From: Phaeobacter sp. 22II1-1F12B
GTDB lineage: Bacteria; Pseudomonadota; Alphaproteobacteria; Rhodobacterales; Rhodobacteraceae
NCBI RefSeq assembly: GCF_002210165.1
Contig: NZ_AQQP01000015.1
Location: 1-64,000 of the forward strand
Direction: 5' to 3'
DNA: 64,000 nucleotides
The notes beneath the pieces were generated by a model. That model searched no databases, was not told where the DNA came from, and saw only the letters and a program-made list of their open reading frames with translations. Position numbers and translations under genes: made by a program. Shown here one piece after another: positions 7,364 through 15,672 of this stretch. The number at the start of each line of letters is the position of its first letter. The first letter of the stretch is position 1.

Positions 7364-9340
7364 TCAGAACGTCTTGGACACGGTGAACTTCAGGTTCCGC
7401 CCCATGGCCGTCCGGGTGGCGAGCGCCGGGGTATATTCCCGGTCAAACAGGTTTTCGATGCCGACCCGGAACTCCGTGCCCTTAAGGAACCCCGTGTCGG
7501 GCCGATAAGTGGCCCGCAGGTTATGCACGCCATAACCCGTCGAAGGCGTCACACTCCGGTCCATTCCGCGGTCCGCCACGACCTCCCAGCTCACATCCAG
7601 CCAGCGGTCCCATTTTCTGCCAAGTGTCAGCCGGATTTCATCGGCTGGCGTTCCCTCCCAATACGACGTCGACCCCGGCGTGGTGTTGTCCGAGCGCGCG
7701 ATATTGGCGTTCATATCGACATAATAGCCCCCCATCGTGGAATAGGCCGCCTCAAGTTCGAGCCCCTCATGTTCGACATCGGTCAGGTTGATGTACGAGG
7801 TGATATCCCAGACCCGCGTCTGGTAGACCACAGCCTTGACGGCCAGCGCATCGCCATCGGCAAATATATCGTAACTGTCATAGCTTACGCCAAGTTCATA
7901 AGTGACGGCCTTTTCCGGCTGCGTCATGTACAGTGGCGTGCCAAGATCATCGATGATCGGCATGCTTTTACCGTAAAACGCGCCCCCGAACACGGCGATG
8001 CCCGATGCAAATTCGTACCGTGCGGAAAGCCCGCCCATCAGCGCCGTATTGTCGTAGAACCCGTAAGTATCCCCGCCGATTTCCTGCGACTCAAACCTGA
8101 CCTGAGGCGTCACGGTAAGGGCGTCATTCAGATCGATATCGTCTACTGCGAACAGCGCAATCCGGCGATCCGTCCCGCCCGGTGCCGACGATGCGTCCAG
8201 CCGCTCCCGCTCTGACAGGTCGAGCCCAAAGCGCAGGTCATGTTGCACATTGCCCGTGGCGAAGAAGGCATTGTTCTTGATCAGCAGTTTCGTTGTTTCA
8301 TAGCGATGATCCGCGTTAAAGGTCGAAACCAGCAGCGGAAAGCTCGACGTGCCCTCCAATGGGGACGACCCGGGCACGTACTCCTGATCGATTTGCTGAT
8401 CCGAATAGGACAGATCCACCTCAAGATTGATCCATTCGGTGTTTGGCGAATCAAACCGGTAACGCAGCACGGCCGTCTTGTCGTCGGTTTGCCGGTCCAC
8501 GTTCCCGAAGCTGTCAGCCGTCACGCCGAAACTGTCATAGGGTACATCCTTTTCATCGGTCTGCGTGCGCGACAGCAGCAGACCGATGGAATGCTGACGC
8601 ACGTCACCAAAGGTATAGCGGGTGTTGACCAGCCACGACGGCAATTCATAACCCTCGTCCGAACGCGGATTGCCTGCCCCGTCCTCGGTCACGCCTTCTT
8701 CGCGCCAGACATAGTTGAACAGAACCTCGAGATCTTCGTTCACCTGCCACGCGCCGATGGTTGAACTCGTCAGTCCATCCCCATTCGAGGAGAACTGCAG
8801 CGTTTGCCGCAGGCGCAGCCCCGGTTCGCCAAGCGTGAAATCACTGGCCTGCAACGGCTCAAGCCGGATCAAGCCACCGAAATAGCCCGATCCATATTCA
8901 AACGTACCGCCCATGCCGCGCAGCACGACCGCTTCGCGGAACAGCGCAGGGTCGGTGAAAAGCTGGGTGCCGACACGATAGATCTCTTCGCTGCCCTTGC
9001 TGGCACCACCGATCTGGATGCCGACCTTCTGGTCCGTCCCAAAAGTCCCATTGGCCCCGAAACCGCGAATATTAATCCCGGACCCCACGGGCGAGCCACC
9101 GTTCACAAGATTCACCCCCGGCACACTGTCGACCAGTTCAGCGATGGTACCCGCCTGCCGATCCTCGATCTCTTCGTAATCAACGGTGGTTTCCGACGTC
9201 GCCGTATCCGTGGCCACGTCGCGTTTGCTTTCCACTTCGATCGCCGCCAGTTCGATAAGATCCTGTGCAAGTACGGAACTGCCGTGAACGACGGCGGCTG
9301 TGCCCAGCAATAACACCCGGACGGTTGGTTTCATCACCAT
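7364..9340 (-). CDS. TonB-dependent outer-membrane receptor, probable heme receptor
   Basis: From the chosen start this is 658 residues. A signal peptide ending SVLAQ is followed by a likely TonB-box region (LIELAAIEVESKRD), a plug domain (IAELVDSVPGVNLVNGG, INIRGFGANG, about residues 35-160), and a 22-strand barrel ending in aromatic Phe (LKFTVSKTF). The start at 9340 puts the signal peptide at the N-terminus; the frame upstream to 9424 adds residues without export character. The heme assignment rests on the divergent hmuSTUV operon, because the FRAP/NPNL motif of classical heme receptors is not visible. A siderophore receptor is the alternative. Confidence 0.87.
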   Translation of the reverse strand: MVMKPTVRVLLLGTAAVVHGSSVLAQDLIELAAIEVESKRDVATDTATSETTVDYEEIEDRQAGTIAELVDSVPGVNLVNGGSPVGSGINIRGFGANGTFGTDQKVGIQIGGASKGSEEIYRVGTQLFTDPALFREAVVLRGMGGTFEYGSGYFGGLIRLEPLQASDFTLGEPGLRLRQTLQFSSNGDGLTSSTIGAWQVNEDLEVLFNYVWREEGVTEDGAGNPRSDEGYELPSWLVNTRYTFGDVRQHSIGLLLSRTQTDEKDVPYDSFGVTADSFGNVDRQTDDKTAVLRYRFDSPNTEWINLEVDLSYSDQQIDQEYVPGSSPLEGTSSFPLLVSTFNADHRYETTKLLIKNNAFFATGNVQHDLRFGLDLSERERLDASSAPGGTDRRIALFAVDDIDLNDALTVTPQVRFESQEIGGDTYGFYDNTALMGGLSARYEFASGIAVFGGAFYGKSMPIIDDLGTPLYMTQPEKAVTYELGVSYDSYDIFADGDALAVKAVVYQTRVWDITSYINLTDVEHEGLELEAAYSTMGGYYVDMNANIARSDNTTPGSTSYWEGTPADEIRLTLGRKWDRWLDVSWEVVADRGMDRSVTPSTGYGVHNLRATYRPDTGFLKGTEFRVGIENLFDREYTPALATRTAMGRNLKFTVSKTF

Positions 9341-9444
9341 TTGCTTCTTTGTCCATTCTCTTTTCTCAGGCTGGCAAGAAGCTGGCTGGATTACCTTGGC
9401 ATCGAAAATTGAGTTTTCTTTCAATGCCTCGCAGGAACCGGTTA

Positions 9445-9467
9445 AATTACCCTAGTAATTCTGTCAA
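9445..9467. promoter_or_regulatory. Palindromic operator inside the receptor promoter (receptor/hmuS divergent region)
   Basis: On the minus strand a consensus -35 TTGACA (9467-9462) is followed two bases later by the perfect inverted repeat AATTAC-TAGG-GTAATT (9460-9445), which would fill the spacer of the receptor promoter. A regulator bound here could control both divergent units. ATTACTAGG also occurs on the plus strand at 4412-4420 in the exbB promoter. No clear -10 was found. Confidence 0.5.
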
Positions 9468-9569
9468 GAATGGGTTAACCGCCGGGTGTCACGATCCAGC
9501 AGAGCCTGCCTCCCTCGGTTTCAAGGTCAGCAAGACATGTGGCTTTTCTTTATATCGAGAGGATCAAGA

Positions 9570-10634
9570 ATGGCCCACAGCCCGTCCACCGACATCGCCG
9601 AAAGAACCAGCCCCGAAGCCATTCGCGACGCCCTCAAGGGCGCAACCCTGCGCGCACGCGATCTGGCCGCCAGCCTCAACGTGAGCGAAGCGCAGCTCCT
9701 TGCGGCGCAGTCAGGTCACGGCGTGACCCGGATCGACCCGAACCCCGACCGTCTGATCGCCGCCGTACCCGAACTTGGCCGGGTCATGGCGCTTACCCGT
9801 AATGAAAGCGTCGTAAGCGAACGCCATGGCACCTATCGGGATTATCGTGGTGGCGAGCATGCCTCGATGGTGCTGGGGCCTGAAATCGACCTGCGCATCT
9901 TTCCTCAGTACTGGCAGCACGGCTTCGCCGTCGAGGCCGAGACCAAGACCGGAATCCGCCGGTCCTTTCAGATCTTCGACGCCGCCGGGGATGCTGTTCA
10001 CAAGATATACCTGCCGCAGGATGCCGATCCCTCGGGCTGGAACGCGCTGCGCGATACACTGACTGTACAGGACCAGTCCGACTCGATGCAGGTAAGCGCA
10101 CGGGAACCGGTTGAGGACGCAATCGTCAAACCGGAACGCGCCGACCGCCTGCGCGAAGAATGGGACAAGATGACCGACACCCATCAGTTCCTGATGATGG
10201 TCCGTCGGCTCAAGATCAACCGGCTGGGGGCAAACCGCATGGCCGGTGCGCCCTATGCCCGTCCGCTGGCACCGGGTGCCGTGGCAACCATGCTCGACGC
10301 GCTCGCCGAGCGTCAGATTTCGCACATGATGTTCGTCGGCAATCGCGGCTGCATCCAGATCCAGTCCGGAACGATTTCACCGATCAAACCGGTTGGGCCG
10401 TGGCTCAACGTGCTGGACCCGGATTTCAATCTGCACCTGCGGAACGACCATATTTCCGAAGTCTGGGCGGTCACCAAGCCGACCCGCCGGGGTCCGGCGA
10501 TTTCCGTCGAAGCCTTTGACAGTCAAGGGGGGCTGATCATGCAGTTCTTTGGTCATCGCAGCGAAACCGAAGATCATTACCCGGAATGGACCGAAGTCGT
10601 CGACGGCCTGCCAGAGCTGGAGCCTGCCGTATGA
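9570..10634 (+). CDS. hmuS: Heme-degrading/heme-trafficking protein HmuS (ChuS/HemS family)
   Basis: A 354-residue cytoplasmic protein built of two repeats of the HemS fold: the first with VMALTRNESVVSERHGTYRDY, the second with ISHMMFVGNRGCIQIQSG and WLNVLDPDFNLHL. The family takes heme delivered by HmuUV and stores, passes on or breaks it down. The start at 9570 has GAGAGGATCAAG upstream; the frame reaching 9486 lacks a good ribosome site. It is first in hmuSTUV and its stop overlaps hmuT (ATGA). Confidence 0.92.
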   Translation: MAHSPSTDIAERTSPEAIRDALKGATLRARDLAASLNVSEAQLLAAQSGHGVTRIDPNPDRLIAAVPELGRVMALTRNESVVSERHGTYRDYRGGEHASMVLGPEIDLRIFPQYWQHGFAVEAETKTGIRRSFQIFDAAGDAVHKIYLPQDADPSGWNALRDTLTVQDQSDSMQVSAREPVEDAIVKPERADRLREEWDKMTDTHQFLMMVRRLKINRLGANRMAGAPYARPLAPGAVATMLDALAERQISHMMFVGNRGCIQIQSGTISPIKPVGPWLNVLDPDFNLHLRNDHISEVWAVTKPTRRGPAISVEAFDSQGGLIMQFFGHRSETEDHYPEWTEVVDGLPELEPAV

Positions 10635-11479
10635 TCCGTCTGTCGCTTGGCTCAATTTTCAGCCTGTTCGTCATCTTTCTCGCCGCGCCCCACGCGGATG
10701 AGCAACCGTCGCGCATCGTGTCGCTTGGCGGCAGCGTAACCGAGATCGTCTATGCGCTAGGCGAAGGCGACCGGCTCGTCGCGCGGGATACCACCTCGAA
10801 TTACCCGCCCGAGGCGAATGACCTGCCGGATGTCGGCTATATCCGCCGTCTCTCGGCCGAAGGTGTGCTCTCGGTCGATCCCGATCTTATCCTTGCCGAA
10901 GAAGGCGCGGGCCCGCCCGAAGTCGTCGCGCAGCTGCATCAGGCCGGTGTGCCGATGGTCGATGTGGTTGAGACGCCAACCGTTGAAGCGATCCGCGAAA
11001 AGATCCTGACGGTCGGCAAGGCGCTGGGCATGGAAGCCGACGCCAAAACGCTTGCCGACAAGGTCATGCAAGACCTTGAGACAGCGCTCGAAACCCCTGT
11101 TTCGGCAGAGAAGCGCGTGCTTTTTGTCCTGTCGATGCAGGGCGGGCGGATCATGGCCTCGGGTCAGGATACCGCGGCAGATGGCATGATTGAACTGGTC
11201 GGCGCGACCAACGCGATGGAGGGGTTCTCAGGCTACAAGACAGTGACCGGAGAAGCCGTGATCGCCGCCGCCCCCGACGTGATCCTGATGATGGACCGCA
11301 GCGGCGATCACGCGATGGCTAATGACGATCTTTTTGCCCATCCGGCCATTGCCACGACACCGGCTGGGGAAAACCGTGCGGTGATCCGGATGGACGGCAT
11401 GCGCCTGCTTGGCTTTTCGGTGCGCACCCCCGAGGCCGCGCAGGAACTCATCGCGGCTCTGAACGGACTCGGCTCCTGA
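10631..11479 (+). CDS. hmuT: Periplasmic heme-binding protein HmuT
   Basis: A 282-residue substrate-binding protein of the heme ABC importer. An N-terminal hydrophobic signal is followed by the two-lobed helical-backbone fold of metal/heme binders (RIVSLGGSVTEIVYALGEGDRLVARD). GYIRRLSAEGVLSVDPDLI carries the Tyr that ligates heme in HmuT proteins. It hands heme to HmuU. The start overlaps the hmuS stop by ATGA. Confidence 0.92.
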   Translation: MIRLSLGSIFSLFVIFLAAPHADEQPSRIVSLGGSVTEIVYALGEGDRLVARDTTSNYPPEANDLPDVGYIRRLSAEGVLSVDPDLILAEEGAGPPEVVAQLHQAGVPMVDVVETPTVEAIREKILTVGKALGMEADAKTLADKVMQDLETALETPVSAEKRVLFVLSMQGGRIMASGQDTAADGMIELVGATNAMEGFSGYKTVTGEAVIAAAPDVILMMDRSGDHAMANDDLFAHPAIATTPAGENRAVIRMDGMRLLGFSVRTPEAAQELIAALNGLGS

Positions 11480-11482
11480 TCC

Positions 11483-12565
11483 ATGGTAGCGATGTCAGAG
11501 ATCGGTGTTAACTCCCCAATGGACCGCCCGGGCGACCGCAGTACCCGCGCCCGTCTCCTTGGGGTTTGTCTGGCCGTATTGCTGGCACTGGTGGTGGTGT
11601 TCAGCCTGACAACGGGCGCCTCCGGCATCAATGCGGTCGAGGTCATCGCGGGCTGGCTGCGCGGCGAACAGATGGCAAGCCGCGACGTGATCATCCTCTG
11701 GCAGATCCGACTGCCGCGCACCCTGACAGGTATCGCAGTTGGCGCATCGCTGGCGGTGTCCGGGGCGCTGATGCAGGGATTGTTCCGCAACCCTCTGGCC
11801 GATCCGGGTATCATCGGTGTCAGTGCGGGCGCGGGTCTGGGCGCGATCGGGGCTATCGTGCTTGGCGGCATGCTCCCGGTTGCGCTGCGCGATGCGGCCA
11901 GCATCTATCTTGTTCCGATCGCAGCCTTTTTCGGCGCGTGGCTCAGCATGCTTTTGCTCTATCGCATCGCGACCCGGCAGGGCCGGACCTCGGTCGCGAT
12001 GATGCTTTTGGCCGGTATCGCGCTGGCCGCGCTGGCCGGCGCCTTTTCAGGCATGATGATCTTTATCGCGGACGATGCACAACTGCGCGACCTGACCTTT
12101 TGGGGGCTTGGTTCGCTGGGTGGAGCCACATGGCCCAAGGTCGCCACGGCCTATGTCATCATGACCCCTGCCCTGATCTGCGCCCTGTTCCTCACGCGCG
12201 GGCTTAACGGCCTTGCATTGGGCGAAGCCGGTGCATTTCACATCGGTATCCCTGTGCAACGCGTTAAAATCCTTGCCATTCTCTGCGTCGGTGCGGCCAC
12301 GGGTGCCGCCGTTGCCGTATCCGGCGGGATCGGATTTGTTGGGATCGTGGTGCCGCACCTGTTGCGGCTGATGAGCGGTCCGGATCATCGGTTCCTGATC
12401 CCGAATGCCGCGCTGCTGGGGGCCTCGTTGCTGCTGATCGCGGATGTGATTGCACGGGTGATCATGGCCCCGGCAGAGCTGCCGATCGGGATTATCACGG
12501 CGGTGCTTGGCGGGCCGTTCTTCCTCTGGATCCTGCTGCGTCAGCGCGGCGTGTTGGACATGTAA
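11483..12565 (+). CDS. hmuU: Heme ABC transporter permease HmuU
   Basis: A 360-residue FecCD/BtuC-type inner-membrane permease with about ten helices. Conserved features are LPRTLTGIAVGASLAVSGALMQGLFRNPLADPGIIG near the N-terminus and GGIGFVGIVVPHLLRLMSGPDHR in the loop that contacts the ATPase. The start lies 3 bases after the hmuT stop; ATG at 11492 is an alternative, and neither has a clear ribosome site, consistent with coupling to hmuT. Confidence 0.92.
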   Translation: MVAMSEIGVNSPMDRPGDRSTRARLLGVCLAVLLALVVVFSLTTGASGINAVEVIAGWLRGEQMASRDVIILWQIRLPRTLTGIAVGASLAVSGALMQGLFRNPLADPGIIGVSAGAGLGAIGAIVLGGMLPVALRDAASIYLVPIAAFFGAWLSMLLLYRIATRQGRTSVAMMLLAGIALAALAGAFSGMMIFIADDAQLRDLTFWGLGSLGGATWPKVATAYVIMTPALICALFLTRGLNGLALGEAGAFHIGIPVQRVKILAILCVGAATGAAVAVSGGIGFVGIVVPHLLRLMSGPDHRFLIPNAALLGASLLLIADVIARVIMAPAELPIGIITAVLGGPFFLWILLRQRGVLDM

Positions 12566-12568
12566 GAC

Positions 12569-13342
12569 ATGATCAAAGCGCGCGATATCACCGTCCACTT
12601 TGGCAAGCGACAGATCCTGAAAGAGATCGACTTCATTGCCAAACCCGGTCAGGTCTCCTCGGTCGTCGGACCGAACGGATCGGGAAAAACAACGCTTCTT
12701 CGGGCGCTTACGGGTGAAATCGCATGTGATGGCGAAATAATCCTTAACGGGCGCGACTTGCGGCAGATTCCGCATTGGCAACTGGCGGGCATGCGTGCCG
12801 TGCTGCCGCAATCTACCGCGCTTGCCTTTCCATTCAACGTGATCGAGGTGATCCATCTGGGACTGCCCGACAGGCGATCCTACCCGCTCGCGCTTGAGGC
12901 GCTGTCGCGTGTCGGTTTGGCAGGCTATGAACAACGCCCCTATCAGGAGCTGTCGGGCGGTGAAAAGCAGCGGGTACAGCTTGCCCGCGTGTTGGCGCAG
13001 ATTACCGGTCCGACGGATCAAGCCGGGCCACGCTGGCTGTTCCTTGATGAGCCGGTCTCGGCGCTTGATATCGGGCACCAGTTGCAGATCATGCGGCTGG
13101 CGCGTGAGTTCGCGGACGCGGGCGGCGGTGTCGTTGCCATCATGCATGACCTGAACCTGACGGCGATGTTCTCGGACCAGATTACCCTGCTCAAGGACGG
13201 GGCCGTTCTGGGCACGGGACGCCCCGAAGATACCCTGACCGACAGCCTGCTGAGCCGTGCCTATGACTGCCCGTTAAGGGTTGGTTTCACCCCGCCGCAA
13301 GTCCCTTTTGTTCTGCCGCAAAGCGCCGGGAAAGGCCTCTGA
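12569..13342 (+). CDS. hmuV: Heme ABC transporter ATP-binding protein HmuV
   Basis: A 257-residue ATPase that drives heme import. Walker A is GPNGSGKT (residues 34-41), the signature LSGGEKQR (128-135), and Walker B WLFLDEP (156-162). The H-loop lies in AIMHDLNLTAMFSD. It follows hmuU by three bases and closes the operon. Immediately after the stop begins the unusual GTRCA array (13348-13397). Confidence 0.93.
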   Translation: MIKARDITVHFGKRQILKEIDFIAKPGQVSSVVGPNGSGKTTLLRALTGEIACDGEIILNGRDLRQIPHWQLAGMRAVLPQSTALAFPFNVIEVIHLGLPDRRSYPLALEALSRVGLAGYEQRPYQELSGGEKQRVQLARVLAQITGPTDQAGPRWLFLDEPVSALDIGHQLQIMRLAREFADAGGGVVAIMHDLNLTAMFSDQITLLKDGAVLGTGRPEDTLTDSLLSRAYDCPLRVGFTPPQVPFVLPQSAGKGL

Positions 13343-13347
13343 ACGGC

Positions 13348-13397
13348 GTGCACAAGCCGTACACCCCCTGTACACCCCCCGTACATCAGGCGTGCAC
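13348..13397. repeat. Five GTRCA sites with an exact 11-bp period
   Basis: GTGCA, GTACA, GTACA, GTACA and GTGCA start at 13348, 13359, 13370, 13381 and 13392, always 11 bases apart, each preceded by a pyrimidine and followed by C or T, with C-rich spacers. The two outer units are GTGCAC, the inner ones GTAC-centred. The 11-base step is not a multiple of three, so this is not coding repetition. It begins 5 bases past the hmuV stop, between convergent genes. One site per helical turn suggests a protein-binding array or, in RNA, a periodic binding site; function unknown. Confidence 0.8.
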
Positions 13398-13459
13398 TTT
13401 TCCGGCAAATTGTCCCCGTAGGCGGGGCATGCTGCGCCGAACTTGCTGATTTTCGGTTA

Positions 13460-13475
13460 ACCGGCCAGAGCCGGT
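13460..13475 (-). terminator. Hairpin at the end of the octaheme cytochrome gene
   Basis: ACCGGC and GCCGGT pair around a 4-base loop, touching the stop codon of the cytochrome gene. The minus-strand sequence after it (TAACCGAAAAT) has no strong T-tract, so terminator function is uncertain. Confidence 0.35.
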
Positions 13476-15415
13476 CAGTCGGCTGCGGGCGGCAGCAGAT
13501 CGCTGCCGTCATTCTGGCCCAGCAGCTCGGATCGCATGGTCTGGAGCCCCAGCGAGTCTGGGTTTCGGGCGATAGCCTCGTTCAGGATATCGAGCGCCTC
13601 GCTCTGACGGCCCTGAACCGCCGCGATACGGGCGCGCATGCTCCAGGCGTCAACCAGCTGCGGATCAAGTGAGGTCGCGGTCGCAAACGCGCCGGACGCT
13701 GCCGCAAGGTTTCGCCGGACAAGAGCAAGGCCAGCGATCTGTAAATGCGTCTCAGGATAGTCCAGCCGATTGCCCACCGAAGAGCGCCACTCACCGGCGA
13801 CGGATTGCATCCGTTTTGCATATTTATCGGGAAGCCGCGCAATCGGCGCGCTCGAAAGCTCCATAAATGCCGCGATACGCACGGATCTGGACGGATCGTT
13901 CAGCAGTTCGATCAGCCGCATGCTCCTGTCCGTCATCGGCGCCATGCGCTGAGCGCGAACGGCCGCGGCGCGGACAAGCGGATCGGGGTCGTCCAGCGTT
14001 GCGGCGACAGCTTCGGCCGGTCCGCCTTCGCCGTTCTGGGCAAGCAGCCAAAGCGCGGTGGCGCGAACAAGGCCCGGCTCGTCCCGGTTCAGCGAGAGCG
14101 TAACAAGATCCCGCGCCGCGCCTGCGGGATCACGCCGGCCATGGGCAAGGACTTCTCCGTAATGAGGGCCGCGATGGGTGCTATCGGGGAACCATTCGGC
14201 AATCTGATCCGCCGCCCATTCCGGTTCACGCCCCTCGTGGCAAGTGGTGCAGGCATCGGGCGCACCGGTCGTTTCCGCCAGATCGGGCCGGGGAATGCGG
14301 AAGGAATGATCGGCGCGCCAGTCGTTGCCCATATAGACGCGTTCGACCATGTGGCAGTTCTTGCACTGTGCGCCGGGGGTTCCGGCTTCATGTCGGTGGT
14401 GCTCCGGGCTGTCGTAATCGGCTTTCACCAGCGTCGGAAATTCCGGATTTCCCGCCGGGCTATGGCACTGGGCGCAGACGGCGTTGCCCTCTGCGACGAG
14501 GTCGGCCTCGTGCGGCAGGTGACAGTTCGAACAGGAAACGCCCTTGGCATACATCTTGGACTGCAGGAATGAGCCATAGACATAGACCTCGTCCAATATC
14601 TGGCCATCGGCTTCGTATAGACCGGGGCGCAGGGTCGCGAGGTTATAGGCATCGTCGAAATCCGTGCCCGGCATCGGGTTGCCATCGAGGAAAGCCTCGC
14701 GGCGGGAATGGCATCCGGCACATTGCTGGATCGCCTCTTCGGCGTCGGAAAAATCGACCGTGAACCCGTAATTCTCGGGCGGGGTCTGGGTGGTCTCCAT
14801 GGTCTCAGCCCAGCCAACGTGATCGGAACCCGGACCATGACAGGCCTCGCAGCCGACACCGATTTCGACCTGTGTCGAGGCAAAGCTCTGCGTGGCGGGA
14901 TCGTAATTTGCGGCATAGCCGGTCGCGTGACAGGTGGCGCAACGGCTGTTCCACGTTTTGTAAGGACCACTCCAGTGCAACCCGTTATCGGATGCGTAAT
15001 CGCTGTCGGGATAGAGGTGGAACCAGCCGCCCTTTTCCGTATCCCAGACCACATCGAAACTTTGCAGGCGTCCGGGTTCGGTTTCGAGCAGGTATTGCTG
15101 AAGCGGTTCGATGCCGACAACGGAATGCACCGGGTAATCGGTGGTCGCGCCGTCGTTTTCAGTGACCTCGATGCGGGCATTGCCAGCCGCGTCACGATGG
15201 AAAAGCACGCTGAAATCGCCCTGGTCAAAGCGGGTGTCGTTGAAATCGGCAAGGATATTGGCGTCTTCCGCCGGGGTCCACGCCAGCGCGTGATGCGAGC
15301 CCTCCCAGGCCTCGACCGCGTCCTGATGGCAGGCGGTGCAGCGGTCCGAGCCGATATAGTCCTGCGCCGAGACGGGCGCGGCGATCAGAAGAGCGACAGC
15401 GATCAGCCAGCGCAT
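13475..15415 (-). CDS. Exported octaheme c-type cytochrome with HEAT and TPR C-terminus
   Basis: A 646-residue periplasmic protein. The signal peptide ends APVSAQ (about residue 18). Eight CXXCH heme c sites lie at residues 26, 159, 189, 232, 295, 314, 351 and 389. After the heme region come HEAT-like alpha repeats (about 430-550, VTLSLNRDEPGLVRATALWL, DDPDPLVRAAAVRAQRM) and a TPR-like tail (about 570-640, DAWSMRARIAAVQGRQSEAL). The family is known as multiheme c-type cytochromes with repeats; its electron partner and substrate are not known to me. AAGGGCGCGCC precedes the chosen start. The ccmF/ccmH genes at the right end would serve its maturation. It is convergent with hmuV. Confidence 0.85.
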   Translation of the reverse strand: MRWLIAVALLIAAPVSAQDYIGSDRCTACHQDAVEAWEGSHHALAWTPAEDANILADFNDTRFDQGDFSVLFHRDAAGNARIEVTENDGATTDYPVHSVVGIEPLQQYLLETEPGRLQSFDVVWDTEKGGWFHLYPDSDYASDNGLHWSGPYKTWNSRCATCHATGYAANYDPATQSFASTQVEIGVGCEACHGPGSDHVGWAETMETTQTPPENYGFTVDFSDAEEAIQQCAGCHSRREAFLDGNPMPGTDFDDAYNLATLRPGLYEADGQILDEVYVYGSFLQSKMYAKGVSCSNCHLPHEADLVAEGNAVCAQCHSPAGNPEFPTLVKADYDSPEHHRHEAGTPGAQCKNCHMVERVYMGNDWRADHSFRIPRPDLAETTGAPDACTTCHEGREPEWAADQIAEWFPDSTHRGPHYGEVLAHGRRDPAGAARDLVTLSLNRDEPGLVRATALWLLAQNGEGGPAEAVAATLDDPDPLVRAAAVRAQRMAPMTDRSMRLIELLNDPSRSVRIAAFMELSSAPIARLPDKYAKRMQSVAGEWRSSVGNRLDYPETHLQIAGLALVRRNLAAASGAFATATSLDPQLVDAWSMRARIAAVQGRQSEALDILNEAIARNPDSLGLQTMRSELLGQNDGSDLLPPAAD

Positions 15416-15629
15416 GGCGCGCCCTTGTCGATTGACCCTGTCGCATGGCGTGGTCCGGGGCGGTTCAAAGGCGTATGGCAGTAAAACGGCACAAAAATCA
15501 CCCAAAGAAGATAATAAATATGGGTGCTTAGCCCCTTGCCGATCTTTGCGGATCAAAAAGGGTTAATCAATTGAAAGTTGAAAAATCTTCGTGAGGCTGT
15601 CGCAAAGGTGCGCACCGGCCCTAAAGGAA

Positions 15630-15659
15630 CCGTCCCGCCAGATGCACTCGGCGGGACGG
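15630..15659 (-). terminator. Terminator of the transglutaminase-like gene
   Basis: A perfect 10-bp GC-rich stem (CCGTCCCGCC with GGCGGGACGG) and a 10-base loop, followed on the minus strand by TTCCTTT, 13 bases beyond the stop codon. Confidence 0.75.
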
Positions 15660-15672
15660 GAAAGCATCGCGA

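Noticed and set aside
13348-13397. The GTRCA array as a CRISPR or minisatellite coding repeat
   Set aside because: Units are only 11 bp, there are no spacers of 25-40 bp, and 11 is not a multiple of three.
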